Assembly (NCBI GenBank): GCA_017854585.1
Contig: JAFMHK010000009.1
Coordinates: 1 to 64,000 of the forward strand
Length of the DNA stretch: 64,000 bases
DNA from: Paracoccaceae bacterium
GTDB taxonomy: Bacteria; Pseudomonadota; Alphaproteobacteria; Rhodobacterales; Rhodobacteraceae
Direction of reading: 5' to 3'
This document shows, one piece after another, positions 33,337 to 42,993 of this stretch (within the stretch, counting starts at the first letter, position 1; every line of letters begins with the position of its first letter). The translations under genes and the position numbers were made by a program. The notes below the pieces were generated by a model that ran no database searches, was not told the DNA's origin, and saw only the letters and a program-made list of their open reading frames with translations.

Positions 33337-34149
33337 ATGAAAATACTGTTCCTTGGTGATGTGATGGGCCGTGCGGGCCGGACTGCGGTGACCGAACGGG
33401 TTCCCGGTTTGCGCAAGGACTGGGCGCTTGATTTCGTGGTGGTCAATGGCGAGAACGCGACTGGCGGCAATGGCCTGTCCGCAGCCCATGCCAAGACGCT
33501 GCTGGATGCGGGGGTGGATTGTCTGACCCTTGGCGATCACGCATTCGACCAGCGCGACATGCTGCAATTCATCGAGGCCGAGCCGCGTATCTTGCGGCCG
33601 CTGAACTATGCAAAGACCGCGCCGGGCAAGGGCACGCGGGTGTTCGAGGCGCAAGGCGGCCGCAAGGTTGTTGTGGCGCAGGCCTTGGGGCAGGTGTTCA
33701 TGAAGCGCCCGTTCTCCGACCCGTTTTCGGCGCTGCAAGCGACACTGAACACCTATCCGCTTGGTGGTCAGGCCAGCGCGGTGATCGTTGATATCCATTG
33801 CGAGGCGACATCGGAAAAGATGGCTGTCGGTCATTTCTGCGACGGCCGCGCCAGTCTTGTTGTCGGCACCCACACCCATGTTCCAACCGGCGACGCGCAG
33901 ATATTGCCGGACGGCACCGCCTATCTGACCGACGCCGGTATGTGCGGCGACTATGACAGCGTCATCGGAATGGACAAGCTGGAGCCGATGCGCCGGTTCA
34001 TCACCGGCATGCCGAAGGAGCGGTTTACCCCCGCCGAGGGCCCCGCGACCCTGTCGGGCGTCTACATCGAAACCGATGATCGCACGGGCAAGGCGACACG
34101 GATTGTGCCCATTCGTTTGGGCGGGCGGCTGCAAGAGTCTGCTCCGTGA
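33337..34149 (+). CDS. YmdB-type metallophosphoesterase
   Basis: The 270-residue protein begins MKILFLGDVMGRAGRTAV, with the first metal-binding Asp, then VVNGENATGGNG (Asn/Glu ligands), LTLGDHAFDQRD, and a late VGTHTHVPTGDAQIL with the His ligands, all as in YmdB. That protein hydrolyses cyclic nucleotides such as 2',3'-cAMP. It follows the cyclo-ligase by about 55 bases. Its stop codon overlaps the GTG start of the next gene (GTGA). Confidence 0.92.
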   Translation: MKILFLGDVMGRAGRTAVTERVPGLRKDWALDFVVVNGENATGGNGLSAAHAKTLLDAGVDCLTLGDHAFDQRDMLQFIEAEPRILRPLNYAKTAPGKGTRVFEAQGGRKVVVAQALGQVFMKRPFSDPFSALQATLNTYPLGGQASAVIVDIHCEATSEKMAVGHFCDGRASLVVGTHTHVPTGDAQILPDGTAYLTDAGMCGDYDSVIGMDKLEPMRRFITGMPKERFTPAEGPATLSGVYIETDDRTGKATRIVPIRLGGRLQESAP

Positions 34150-35072
34150 AACGCGACTGGGCCGGCCTGCTGGCCGTTTTGGTGGTGATCGCCGCCGCGT
34201 GGGGGATGACCCAACCACTGGCCAAGATCGCGGTTTCCGACGGATACCGCGATGTCGGCATCATCTTTTGGCAATTCACGATCGGTGCCGCATTGTTGGG
34301 CACGCTCAACCGGCTGCGTGGCAAGGGCCTGCCGATGGGGTGGCCGCAACTGAAGCTCTATCTGTTCATTGCGCTGATCGGCACGCTGCTGCCCAATTCG
34401 GCCAGCTACACCGCGGCAATTCACCTGCCATCGGGCATCATCTCGATCCTGCTGTCGATGGTGCCGATGTTGGCGTTTCCAATTGCGCTGGCATGGGGGA
34501 TGGACAAGTTTTCGGCGGCGCGACTGACGGGCCTGCTGCTGGGATTTGCCGCCATCTTGCTGATTGCACTGCCACAGGCGAGTTTGCCCGACCGGGCCAT
34601 GGTCTGGTGGTTGCCAATTGCCCTGATCGCCCCTGCTTTCTATGCGGTCGAGGGAAATTTCGTCGCCCGCTATGGCACCAGCGGGCTGGATGCCCTGCAG
34701 GTCCTGCTGGGGGCGTCGTTGGTTGGGCTGATCATAACTGCGCCGCTGGCCCTGATGAGCGGGCAATGGATTTCGCCGCTTCCGCCCTATGCCGCGCCCG
34801 ATCTGGCGGTCATGTTATCCGCCTGCCTGCATGCCTTGGCCTATACCGGGTATGTCTGGGTGGTGGGGCGCGCGGGGGCGGTTTTTGCCGCGCAGGTCAG
34901 CTATCTGGTGACCGGATTCGGCATTCTTTGGGCCAAGCTGATCTTGGGCGAAGTGTATTCCCCGTGGGTCTGGGCCGCCGTCGCGCTGATGTTCGCGGGC
35001 CTGTTTCTTGTGCAGCCCCGGCGCAAAGAACCGCTGGACGCCACGCAGCCAACCGGGGATGATGCCTGCTGA
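34146..35072 (+). CDS. DMT/EamA family transporter
   Basis: The 308-residue protein has ten hydrophobic helices in two EamA halves (first about residues 5-135, second about 145-295), with YTAAIHLPSGIISILLSMVPM and FAAQVSYLVTGFGILWAK as the two conserved helices. Export of a small metabolite is expected, substrate unknown. It starts with GTG 34146, coupled to the YmdB-type gene. It is one of three such transporters in this window. Confidence 0.9.
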   Translation: MKRDWAGLLAVLVVIAAAWGMTQPLAKIAVSDGYRDVGIIFWQFTIGAALLGTLNRLRGKGLPMGWPQLKLYLFIALIGTLLPNSASYTAAIHLPSGIISILLSMVPMLAFPIALAWGMDKFSAARLTGLLLGFAAILLIALPQASLPDRAMVWWLPIALIAPAFYAVEGNFVARYGTSGLDALQVLLGASLVGLIITAPLALMSGQWISPLPPYAAPDLAVMLSACLHALAYTGYVWVVGRAGAVFAAQVSYLVTGFGILWAKLILGEVYSPWVWAAVALMFAGLFLVQPRRKEPLDATQPTGDDAC

Positions 35073-35105
35073 AGCGAAGATGCCGGCAACGGGCAAGGAG
35101 AATTC

Positions 35106-36890
35106 ATGCTCGACCTCCAGCTATCCCAGACGACCCAAGGGGTCCTGACGCTGATCATTCTGGGGCTGATGTTCGTGCTGTTTCTGCGCGAACGGTTCCC
35201 GACCGAGGTCGTGGCGATCATGGGTGTGGCGGTGCTTATGGTGCTGGGGCTGCTGCCCTATGCCGACGCGCTGGAGGTGCTGTCCAACCCGGCGCCGTGG
35301 ACGATTGCCGCGATGTTCATCGTGATGGGCGCGCTGGTGCGGACGGGGTCGCTGGACCGGCTGACACGGCTTGCCGAGACATTGGCCAAATCAAAGCCGC
35401 GGTCCGCGGTGGTGTTGCTGCTGGCCATCGTGATGTTTGCTTCGGCCTTCATGAACAACACGCCGATCGTGGTCATCATGATTCCCGTTTTCGTGCAGAT
35501 CGCGCGCATCTTGGAGCAATCGGCCTCCAAGCTGCTGATCCCGCTCAGCTATGCCGCGATCATGGGCGGCACGCTGACGCTGATCGGCACGTCAACCAAC
35601 CTGCTGGTCGACGGTGTCGCGCGTGCGCAGGGGATGGAGCCGTTCTCGATCTTCGAGATCACGCCGATCGGGCTGGTGGTGGTGGCGTGGGGGATGATCT
35701 ACCTGACGCTGTTTGGCCGTCATCTGCTGCCAGACCGCACATCCATGGCCGCCATGCTGGGGTCAGGGCGGGCGCGCCCAAAGTTCTTCAGCGAATTCGC
35801 TGTTCCCGAAGACAGCAATCTGATCGGGCAGAAGGCAATGGACGTCGATATCTTCCGGCGCGACGGTGTCCGCCTGATCGATGTGCTGCGAGGCGATGCG
35901 TCTTTGCGCCGTGATATGGCGGCGGTGGAACTGGCGGCAGGCGACCGGGTGGTGTTGCGCACGGAAATGGCCGAGGTTCTGGGGCTGCAGCAATCCAAGG
36001 AATTGCGCGCGATCGACAAGCTGAGTTCGGTCGCGACCACAACGGTCGAGGTGCTGATCACGCCGGGTTGCCGCATGGTGGGTCGATCGCTTGGCGCCAT
36101 GCGACTGCGCCGCCGTTATGGTGTCTACCCGCTGGCCGTGCATCGACGGAACCAGAATATCGGGCGGCAACTGGACGATCTGGTGGTGCGGGTGGGCGAT
36201 ACGTTGCTGCTTGAGGGCGACCCCGCCGATATTGCGCGTCTGGCCGCAGATATGGACATGGTCGATGTGAGCCAGCCGTCGGAACGCGCCTATCGGCGCG
36301 ACAAGGCCGCGATTGCCATTGCCGCGATGGCCGGTATCGTCACTCTGGCGGCCTTTGACGTGGCCCCCATTCTGGCGCTTGCCGTTCTGGCGGTGGCGGT
36401 CGTGCTGGCGACCGGCTGCATCGACGCGGAAGAGGCATTTTCGTTTGTCGACGGGCGATTGCTGGCGCTGATCTTTGCCATGCTGGCCGTCGGTGCGGCG
36501 CTGGAAGCAACGGGGGCAATCCAGTTGATCGTTTCGGGGATCGCGCCGTGGCTGATGGATATGCCGCCATGGGTGCTGGTCTGGGCGGTGTATTTCCTGA
36601 CAACGACGTTGACGGAACTGGTGTCGAACAATGCGATTGCCGTCATCATGGCGCCGATCGCCATTGCATTGGCCCATGCCACGGGGGTTGACCCGCGCCC
36701 GCTTGTCATCGTGGTGATGATCGCGGCATCGGCCGCGTTTGCCACGCCCATCGGGTACCAGACCAATATGCTGGTCTATGGACCGGGTGGCTACAAATTC
36801 ACCGATTTTATGAAGATCGGCATTCCCTTGAACCTGAGCCTCGGGATTGTCGTCTGCCTTGCCGTGCCGATGATCTGGCCGCTTAACTGA
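35106..36890 (+). CDS. SLC13-type permease with two RCK/TrkA-C domains
   Basis: The 594-residue protein has hydrophobic halves at about 10-185 and 405-590 and between them two cytoplasmic TrkA-C domains (about 205-290 and 300-385, e.g. LELAAGDRVVLRTEM-like and VVRVGDTLLLEGDPAD). Family anchors are FMNNTPIVVIMIPVF, GTLTLIGTSTNLLVDG, then SNNAIAVIMAPIAIALA and PIGYQTNMLVYGPGGY in the second half. Relatives move sulfate, dicarboxylates or other anions with Na+. A paralogue lies convergent at 37546-39321, with a small lipoprotein gene and an inverted repeat between them. Confidence 0.92.
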   Translation: MLDLQLSQTTQGVLTLIILGLMFVLFLRERFPTEVVAIMGVAVLMVLGLLPYADALEVLSNPAPWTIAAMFIVMGALVRTGSLDRLTRLAETLAKSKPRSAVVLLLAIVMFASAFMNNTPIVVIMIPVFVQIARILEQSASKLLIPLSYAAIMGGTLTLIGTSTNLLVDGVARAQGMEPFSIFEITPIGLVVVAWGMIYLTLFGRHLLPDRTSMAAMLGSGRARPKFFSEFAVPEDSNLIGQKAMDVDIFRRDGVRLIDVLRGDASLRRDMAAVELAAGDRVVLRTEMAEVLGLQQSKELRAIDKLSSVATTTVEVLITPGCRMVGRSLGAMRLRRRYGVYPLAVHRRNQNIGRQLDDLVVRVGDTLLLEGDPADIARLAADMDMVDVSQPSERAYRRDKAAIAIAAMAGIVTLAAFDVAPILALAVLAVAVVLATGCIDAEEAFSFVDGRLLALIFAMLAVGAALEATGAIQLIVSGIAPWLMDMPPWVLVWAVYFLTTTLTELVSNNAIAVIMAPIAIALAHATGVDPRPLVIVVMIAASAAFATPIGYQTNMLVYGPGGYKFTDFMKIGIPLNLSLGIVVCLAVPMIWPLN

Positions 36891-36909
36891 AACCCCGAAA
36901 GGATTTCCC

Positions 36910-37284
36910 ATGCGCCGTCTGCTGTTTCTGACCGCCGCCACAGTTGGCCTGTCTGCTTGTGCCGCGACGCCCCCGCGCCCTGTGGAGGTGTCGCTTAGTC
37001 AAACCCTTCTGGAGGTGCGGCTGTCCAATGGTCAGACCTGCACCGGCCCCGCGCCTGCGGCGGCCGCCGCCGGCTGGTCGGGGACCCTTGAGGGATGCGC
37101 TGTCGCATTGCCTTATGAGGTCACGATCGACCCCGGCACAAACCCTGTGCGTTTCGTGCTGCAGGAGATCTTTACCGCGATCGGTCTGACGGATGCGATT
37201 GCACCCATCGCAACCGTCACGATCACCGACGCCACGGGGCGCACGCGCACCTTTGCATCGCCGCCGCCGCGTGAAGGTGACTAG
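36910..37284 (+). CDS. small lipoprotein, hypothetical
   Basis: The 124-residue product has a lipobox LSAC (Cys17), so it should be a lipoprotein. The mature part is mostly beta (SLSQTLLEVRLSNGQTCTG, then CAVALPYEVTIDPG) and contains two cysteines that may pair. No family is recognised. It follows the SLC13 gene by 19 bases on the same strand and could be co-transcribed. Confidence 0.65.
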   Translation: MRRLLFLTAATVGLSACAATPPRPVEVSLSQTLLEVRLSNGQTCTGPAPAAAAAGWSGTLEGCAVALPYEVTIDPGTNPVRFVLQEIFTAIGLTDAIAPIATVTITDATGRTRTFASPPPREGD

Positions 37285-37434
37285 GCCACCGAATGATCGC
37301 GCTGACCGGAGTCCAGCGTCCGGGCTGGCCGCAGCCATTCCTCCCGGACGCCTTCTCCTGGTGCGGTCATCGGCTTCCCAGCCTGTACCGCACCGCAAGA
37401 ATGTGGCGATCAAAATGAATAATTCGTAAATGCG

Positions 37435-37535
37435 GCTTCTTCTGGTTTCAAATATCCCTGCCGGAGGCAGCCTTGTCAGGGGGCCGGACAAAAAGAATAA
37501 TGCCTTCGGCGAGGATATTTGAAACCAGAAGAAGC
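37435..37535. repeat. long inverted repeat between convergent genes (dispersed element, copies C and D)
   Basis: A 23-base sequence (37435-37457, containing CTTCTTCTGGTTTCAAATAT) is repeated exactly, inverted, at 37513-37535. The symmetry continues imperfectly inward through small CTGCC-GGA-GGCAG and TGCC-TTC-GGCA hairpins, so each arm is about 35 bases around a 31-base centre. Each arm resembles the element after ribD and before 11701. It sits between a plus-strand lipoprotein gene and a minus-strand permease, where it could stop transcription in both directions. Confidence 0.8.
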
Positions 37536-37545
37536 GAGAGACGTT

Positions 37546-39321
37546 TCAGAGCGGCCAGACGATCAGGATTGTCGGAATGGAGACGGCGATGACGAGGATT
37601 TCAAGCGGCAACCCCATCCGCCAGTAGTCCCCGAACCCATAACCACCCGGCCCAAGGATCAGCGTGTTGTTCTTGTGCCCGATGGGGGTCAGGAAGGCGG
37701 CAGAGGCCGCGACCGCGACAGCCATCAGGAACGGGTCGGGAGATACTTCAAGCGATTGCGCCATCTGGATGCCGATGGGGGCCGCAACGATTGCGGTGGC
37801 GGTGTTGTTCAGAACGTCCGAAAGCGTCATCGTGACGATCATCAAGACGGTCAGGATCATCCATGCGGGCCACCCTTGCGTCAGATCCAGAAGGCTGCCC
37901 GCGATCAGTTCGGTGCCGCCAGACGCCTCAAGCGCCGCGCCGAGCGGGATCATGGAGCCGAGCAAGACCACCACCGGCCATTCGATATGGGTGTAGATTT
38001 CCGAAAGCGGCAGAATTTTAGCCAGCACATACCCGATCGTCACAAGACCAAGCGCAATCGGCAGGTACAACAGGCCAACCGACGCGGCCAGAACCGCCGC
38101 CCCGAACAGGCCGATGGCGAGCCATGTCTTGGTATCCCGAGTGACGCTGAGCCCGCGGTCGGCCAGTGTCAGGCCGCCGAGCCAATCGACGACATCCTCG
38201 GCGCTGTCTGTGGGGGCCAGCAACAGCAGGATGTCGCCCGGTTCCACCACCGTCTTGCGCAGCCGTGCCGTGATACGCTGGCCGCGGCGGGCAAGACCCA
38301 GCAATGTCGTGCGCTTGCGCCAGGCCAATCCCATGCCTTCGGCGGACTTGCCGACGATGCGGGATTGGTCGGTGACGACCATCTCGATCAGGGTCACGCC
38401 TTCGCCGAGGGCGTTGGCGGCGGGGTTGTCGGCCTCGGCGATTTCAAGGCCGAGGTTGGTGCGGAATTCATCGAGCGCGTCTGGGGCCGCCTCAAGCACC
38501 AGCACATCGCCCGCGCGCATCGCGATGTTGCGCCCGGTGCCGAACCGGCGCTTACCGTCCCGCATCAGGCCCATCAGCGCCACATCGGCATGTTCAGCGG
38601 GGTCGGTCAGTTCGGCCAGACGTTTGCCGACCAGCTTGCTGTCCTTGGGGATGCGCAGTTCGGCGATGTAGGGGGCCAGTTCCTTGAGCTTGTCGCCGCC
38701 AACGCCGCTGTCACGCACCGGGATCAGCCGCCAGCCGACAAGCGCCACGAAGGCGATGCCCGCAATGGCCGCGACACCGCCCACCGGGGCGAAATCGAAC
38801 ATCTTGAAAGGTTCCCCAAGGGATTGTTCGCGGATGGCGGCGATGATGATGTTGGGGGGCGTGCCGATCAGCGTGACCATGCCGCCAAGGATTGTGGCAA
38901 AGGACAGGGGCATCAGTGACAGGCCCGGTGCGCGCCCGGCCTTGCGCGCGGTGGCGATGTCGACCGGCATCAACAGGGCAAGTGCCGCGACGTTGTTCAT
39001 GAAGGCCGACAGGATCCCGCCGATCCCGCCCATGATCGCGATATGGGAGCCAAGCGAGCGCGACGCATCCACCAGCGTGCGGGTGATCAGGAACACCGCG
39101 CCCGAACGCACCAGCCCCGCAGACACGACCAGCACCATGGCCACCACCAGCGTTGCAGGATGTCCAAAGCCGGCGAAGGCGTCCTTGCGTTCGACCACGC
39201 CAAGGACGACACCTGCCATGAGCGCGGAAAAGGCCACGAGGTCGTAGCGGAAGCGCCCCCAGATCAACAAACCGAAGACCGCGCCGAAAAGTGCAAAGAG
39301 AGTGATTTGATCCTGAGTCAT
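37546..39321 (-). CDS. SLC13-type permease with two RCK/TrkA-C domains (paralogue)
   Basis: The 591-residue protein repeats the layout of the gene at 35106: membrane half, two TrkA-C domains in the middle, membrane half. Landmarks are [53 protein letters not shown] and [18 protein letters not shown]. The GTPPN signature in the first half corresponds to GTSTN in the paralogue, so the two probably differ in substrate. I placed the start at ATG 39321, preceded by AAAGGGGG. It is convergent with its paralogue across the inverted repeat. Confidence 0.92.
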   Translation of the reverse strand: MTQDQITLFALFGAVFGLLIWGRFRYDLVAFSALMAGVVLGVVERKDAFAGFGHPATLVVAMVLVVSAGLVRSGAVFLITRTLVDASRSLGSHIAIMGGIGGILSAFMNNVAALALLMPVDIATARKAGRAPGLSLMPLSFATILGGMVTLIGTPPNIIIAAIREQSLGEPFKMFDFAPVGGVAAIAGIAFVALVGWRLIPVRDSGVGGDKLKELAPYIAELRIPKDSKLVGKRLAELTDPAEHADVALMGLMRDGKRRFGTGRNIAMRAGDVLVLEAAPDALDEFRTNLGLEIAEADNPAANALGEGVTLIEMVVTDQSRIVGKSAEGMGLAWRKRTTLLGLARRGQRITARLRKTVVEPGDILLLLAPTDSAEDVVDWLGGLTLADRGLSVTRDTKTWLAIGLFGAAVLAASVGLLYLPIALGLVTIGYVLAKILPLSEIYTHIEWPVVVLLGSMIPLGAALEASGGTELIAGSLLDLTQGWPAWMILTVLMIVTMTLSDVLNNTATAIVAAPIGIQMAQSLEVSPDPFLMAVAVAASAAFLTPIGHKNNTLILGPGGYGFGDYWRMGLPLEILVIAVSIPTILIVWPL

Positions 39322-39441
39322 CCCCCTTTGGTAGGGGCAAGCGGGGCCGAGCGAAAGGGGAATGGCGCGGCACGCTTGCACAGGCTTGGTGGCTTGGATT
39401 ACACAGCGCGAGATCACGCCGCAGCGGAGGAGAACGAGCGC

Positions 39442-40188
39442 ATGGCAGGCCATTCAAAATGGGCGAACATCCAGCACCGCAAGGGGCGGCAGGACAAACT
39501 GCGCTCAAAGCTGTTCTCGAAACTGGCCAAGGAAATCACCGTCGCCGCCAAGATGGGCGACCCGGACCCGGATAAGAACCCGCGTCTGCGGCTTGCGGTG
39601 AAAGAGGCCAAGAGCGTTTCGGTGCCGAAGGACGTGATTGATCGGGCGATCAAGAAGTCCATGGGCAATGACGCGGAAAACTATGACGAGATACGCTATG
39701 AAGGCTATGGCCCGAACGGTGTGGCGGTGATGGTCGAGGCGATGACCGACAACCGGAACCGGACGGCATCCAACGTGCGGTCGATTTTCACCAAGAACGG
39801 TGGAAACCTTGGGGAAACCGGGTCTGTTGCGTTCATGTTCGAGCGGAAGGGGCAGGTAAGCTACGCTGCCAATGTCGGGGACGCCGACACCGTGATGATG
39901 GCTGCGATCGAGGCGGGTGCCGAGGATGTGGAGAGCGGCGATGACGAGCATGTCATCTGGTGCGCCGATAGCGATCTGAACGAGGTGTCCACCGCGCTGG
40001 AGGCGACGCTGGGTGAGAGCGAAAGCACGAAGCTCGTGTGGCGTCCGCAGACATCGACGCCGTTGGATTTTGATGGTGCCGAGAAGCTGATGAAGCTGAT
40101 CGAGGCATTGGAAGATGATGACGATGTGCAGACCGTGACCGCGAATTTCGAGATCTCGGATGAGGTGATGGCGCAGCTTTCGGCCTGA
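39442..40188 (+). CDS. YebC/PmpR family transcriptional or translational regulator
   Basis: The start [18 protein letters not shown] is diagnostic of the family, with the acidic central part ([23 protein letters not shown]) and the [10 protein letters not shown] segment. At 248 residues it is complete. Older literature describes DNA-binding repressors; more recent work shows ribosome binding that helps translate proline stretches. GGAGGAG lies 9 bases before ATG 39442; earlier starts in the same frame would overlap the permease gene. Confidence 0.95.
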   Translation: MAGHSKWANIQHRKGRQDKLRSKLFSKLAKEITVAAKMGDPDPDKNPRLRLAVKEAKSVSVPKDVIDRAIKKSMGNDAENYDEIRYEGYGPNGVAVMVEAMTDNRNRTASNVRSIFTKNGGNLGETGSVAFMFERKGQVSYAANVGDADTVMMAAIEAGAEDVESGDDEHVIWCADSDLNEVSTALEATLGESESTKLVWRPQTSTPLDFDGAEKLMKLIEALEDDDDVQTVTANFEISDEVMAQLSA

Positions 40189-40283
40189 TCCTTTCGGCGT
40201 AGGGACCGCGACTGCACTTGATTGCTAAGTGCCTGTGCAAGGAACCGCTTTGATTGCGGTGGCCAAGGCCTTGGGGCCGCGCG

Positions 40284-41165
40284 TCAGGCGGGAACAAGCG
40301 CGCCGCGCGCGGCGCGGCGCATCGCGCGGGTGAGGTCGGCCAGTGCATCGCGGTTCTGGCGGGGAACCTGCCAGATCAGCGGCGTATCGAGGGTTTGGCC
40401 GGCAATGATCTCGGTCAGGTGGCCGGCGGCGATCAGCGGATCAACCATGGAGGTCGGGTTCATGCCCCAGCCGATGCCCGCGATGGCGGCCTGCGTGATG
40501 GCATTGGTTTCGGGGATGTAATGGGTTTTGAGGCGGGGTTTTCCGCCCGTCGCCTGCGTGACCCATTGGCGTTGCAGGGTATCTTTTTGGTTGAAGGTCA
40601 GGGCGGGAGCCGCGCCGAGCCTGTCGGCGGTGACGCCATCGGCGAACCACCGGGCGGCGAAGGCGGGCGCACAATAGGCGCGGTAGCGAAGGCTACCCAG
40701 AGCGTGCGCATCGCAGCCCGGCACCGCGCCGCCGGCAAGTGTGACGGCAGCTGCCACCGCGCCCTGACGTAGCAGTTCGGCGGAATGGTCCTGATCGTCG
40801 ATCACCAGATCGAACAGCAGGTCGGGCACCGCAGCCAGCGCGGGCAGGAGCCACGTTGCGAGGCTGTCGGCGGTGACGGCGATGCGCAGCGGGGTATCGG
40901 GTGTCGGCAGCAGGCCGCCAAGGTCGGCTGCAAGGCGGCGGTCAAGGAGGCTGATCTCCTCCGCGTGTTGAAGAAGTCTTGCGCCTGCGACGGTGGCTGT
41001 TGCGGGGCGGGTGCGCCGGACGAGGGCTGTCCCCAGACGATCCTCAAGTGTTTTCACGCGTTGGGAAATGGCCGATTGGGTAAGACGCAAGTCGGCGGCC
41101 GCCCCTTCGAAGGAGCCGGTTCGCAAGACGGCGGCAAGCGCCGCGAGGGCTGCAGGGTCAATCAT
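40284..41165 (-). CDS. argP: LysR-type regulator ArgP
   Basis: The 293-residue protein has an N-terminal winged helix (LTQSAISQRVKTLEDRLGTALVRR) and a periplasmic-binding-like effector domain. The ArgP/IciA subgroup is recognised by AALAAVLRTGSFEGAAADL and by its position, divergent from an argO-type exporter. ArgP activates argO in response to arginine or lysine. The 89-base region between the two starts contains an AT-rich stretch (TTGCTTATATTAAATCAG) that is the likely binding site. Confidence 0.88.
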   Translation of the reverse strand: MIDPAALAALAAVLRTGSFEGAAADLRLTQSAISQRVKTLEDRLGTALVRRTRPATATVAGARLLQHAEEISLLDRRLAADLGGLLPTPDTPLRIAVTADSLATWLLPALAAVPDLLFDLVIDDQDHSAELLRQGAVAAAVTLAGGAVPGCDAHALGSLRYRAYCAPAFAARWFADGVTADRLGAAPALTFNQKDTLQRQWVTQATGGKPRLKTHYIPETNAITQAAIAGIGWGMNPTSMVDPLIAAGHLTEIIAGQTLDTPLIWQVPRQNRDALADLTRAMRRAARGALVPA

Positions 41166-41254
41166 TAGCGTTGCTTATATTAAATCAGAAGTATGCGATA
41201 GACCAATGGTACGCGCCGCGGTAGCAAACCCGACCTGATACGGAGCGTTACCTT
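41166..41254. promoter_or_regulatory. argP-argO divergent control region
   Basis: This 89-base gap separates the two divergent start codons. Near argP it holds an AT-rich stretch, including TTGCTTATATTAAATCAG (41168-41186 region), unusual in this GC-rich DNA and of the T-N11-A type bound by LysR regulators. It must contain both promoters. Confidence 0.5.
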
Positions 41255-41857
41255 ATGTTCACCGCAGCAATTGCCGGTTTTTCGCTGGGCTTTGGCCTGA
41301 TCCTCGCCATCGGCGCGCAGAACGCCTTTGTGCTGCGGCAAGGGTTGCGGCGTGCGCACGTGGGCGCGGTGGTGGCGGTGTGTGCCCTGTCGGACGCGGC
41401 ATTGATCGTGCTGGGAGTGACCAGCTTTGCCGTTGTTTCAGCAGCTTTGCCGTGGGCCGTGCCGGTGCTGCGTTATGGCGGCGCGGCGTTCTTGGCAGTT
41501 TATGGCGCCAAGGCGGCATGGGCCGCGTGGCAGGGCGGTGCGGTCCTGCATGCGGCGGACGACGGGGCCGGGGGCCTGCGCGCCGCGGTCCTGACCTGTC
41601 TGGCGATGACGTGGCTGAACCCGCATGTCTACCTTGATACCGTGGTGCTGGTCGGATCGGTCGCCACGCAGTACGGGGAAAATGCGCGATGGTTCGGCGC
41701 GGGTGCGGTCGTGGCCAGCGGCGTTTTCTTTACCTCGCTGGGCTATGGCGCGCGTTTGTTGGCGCCGGTGTTTGCCCAGACGGGGGCGTGGCGGGTTCTG
41801 GATGCCGTCATCGCGGTGGTCATGTGGGGGCTGGCGGCCAAGCTGATCATGATGTGA
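41255..41857 (+). CDS. argO: LysE/ArgO family amino-acid exporter
   Basis: The 200-residue membrane protein has six hydrophobic helices and the family start GFSLGFGLILAIGAQNAFVLRQGL, followed by AALPWAVPVLRYGGAAFLAVYGAKA and CLAMTWLNPHVYLDT, hallmarks of the LysE superfamily. Arginine (and perhaps lysine) export is inferred from pairing with argP. The product lies in the inner membrane. Confidence 0.92.
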   Translation: MFTAAIAGFSLGFGLILAIGAQNAFVLRQGLRRAHVGAVVAVCALSDAALIVLGVTSFAVVSAALPWAVPVLRYGGAAFLAVYGAKAAWAAWQGGAVLHAADDGAGGLRAAVLTCLAMTWLNPHVYLDTVVLVGSVATQYGENARWFGAGAVVASGVFFTSLGYGARLLAPVFAQTGAWRVLDAVIAVVMWGLAAKLIMM

Positions 41858-41897
41858 CGGGTTGCAGCGCGTTGCCGGATCGGGTTCATGTCGGGTC

Positions 41898-42821
41898 ATG
41901 ACCGAGGCAACCGCACCCATCATCCGCCCTGACGCGCGCCCGGTTCTGGGCGTTTTCTGGATGCTTGTGACCGGGATATGTTTCGTTGCGGTCACGGCCA
42001 CCGTCAAGGTTGTGGGGGCGGACGTGCCCCCGGCGCAGGCGGCGTTCTTGCGATATGCGTTGGGGCTGGTGTTCCTGATCCCCATGATCCCTGCGATGCG
42101 GGCGGCGCATCTGGGCCGACGACAGTTGGGATTGTTCGGCATCCGGGGCGCGGTGCATACGCTGGGCGTGATCTGCTGGTTTTACGCGATGACGCAGATC
42201 CCGATCGCGGAAGTGACGGCGATGAATTACCTGAACCCTGTCTATGTGACGGTTCTGGCGGTGTTCGTGTTGGGCGAGCGGATGGCCTTGCGGCGCATTC
42301 TGGCGGTGGGTGTGGCGTTGTTGGGGGCCTTGATCATCCTGCGCCCCGGATTTCGGGAATTGAATGGCGGGCATCTGGCCATGTTGTTCACCGCCGCATC
42401 GTTTGCGGTGGGATACCTGATTGCAAAGATCATGGCCGATGAGGTCGCGCCAGCCGTGGTGGTGTTCATGTTGTCGGTCACCGTGACGGTTGGGCTGGCG
42501 CCTTTCGCGTGGTTCGTGTGGGTTCCGGTAACGTGGGAGCAGCTTGGCTGGCTGTTCCTGACGGCGACATTCGCGACGGCCGGGCATTTCAGCATGACGC
42601 TGGCGTTTCAGGCCGCGCCGCTGGCGGTGACGCAGCCGGTCACATTCCTGCAACTGGTCTGGGCGACGGCCTTGGGCGCTCTGGTGTTTGGCGAAGCGGC
42701 CGATGGCTGGGTGATCCTTGGGGGTGCGATGATTATCGCGGCGATCAGTTTCATCACTTGGCGTGAGGCCGTGTTGAAACGGCGCGGGGTCACGCCTGCG
42801 GTCAGCCAGACCAAGCACTGA
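41898..42821 (+). CDS. DMT/EamA family transporter
   Basis: The 307-residue protein has ten transmembrane segments in two EamA repeats; the anchors IAEVTAMNYLNPVYVTVLAVFVLGE and APLAVTQPVTFLQLVWATALGALVFGE occur at equivalent positions. It carries a short N-terminal tail and no signal peptide. The substrate is unknown. It follows argO by 40 bases, so ArgP might also affect it. The ribosome binding site is weak; ATG 41898 was chosen because the frame upstream of it lacks family residues. Confidence 0.88.
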   Translation: MTEATAPIIRPDARPVLGVFWMLVTGICFVAVTATVKVVGADVPPAQAAFLRYALGLVFLIPMIPAMRAAHLGRRQLGLFGIRGAVHTLGVICWFYAMTQIPIAEVTAMNYLNPVYVTVLAVFVLGERMALRRILAVGVALLGALIILRPGFRELNGGHLAMLFTAASFAVGYLIAKIMADEVAPAVVVFMLSVTVTVGLAPFAWFVWVPVTWEQLGWLFLTATFATAGHFSMTLAFQAAPLAVTQPVTFLQLVWATALGALVFGEAADGWVILGGAMIIAAISFITWREAVLKRRGVTPAVSQTKH

Positions 42822-42993
42822 AGGTAATTTGCGACGTTAACTTTTTTCGCCTTGCCCTAAAAATGGGCATCGCAGGGAAACATCGCATAGGTGACAATCA
42901 AAGCCCAATGCTGCGCTGCGCGAATGCGACCGCTTTGGGTTGTATCATCCGGCCGTCTCCCGAGGCTATGTACCAAGGTGATGGAGGACCGGC

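Noticed and set aside
40263-40274. CCAAGGCCTTGG palindrome between yebC and argP
   Set aside because: A single 12-base GC-rich palindrome near gene ends is expected by chance in DNA of this composition.
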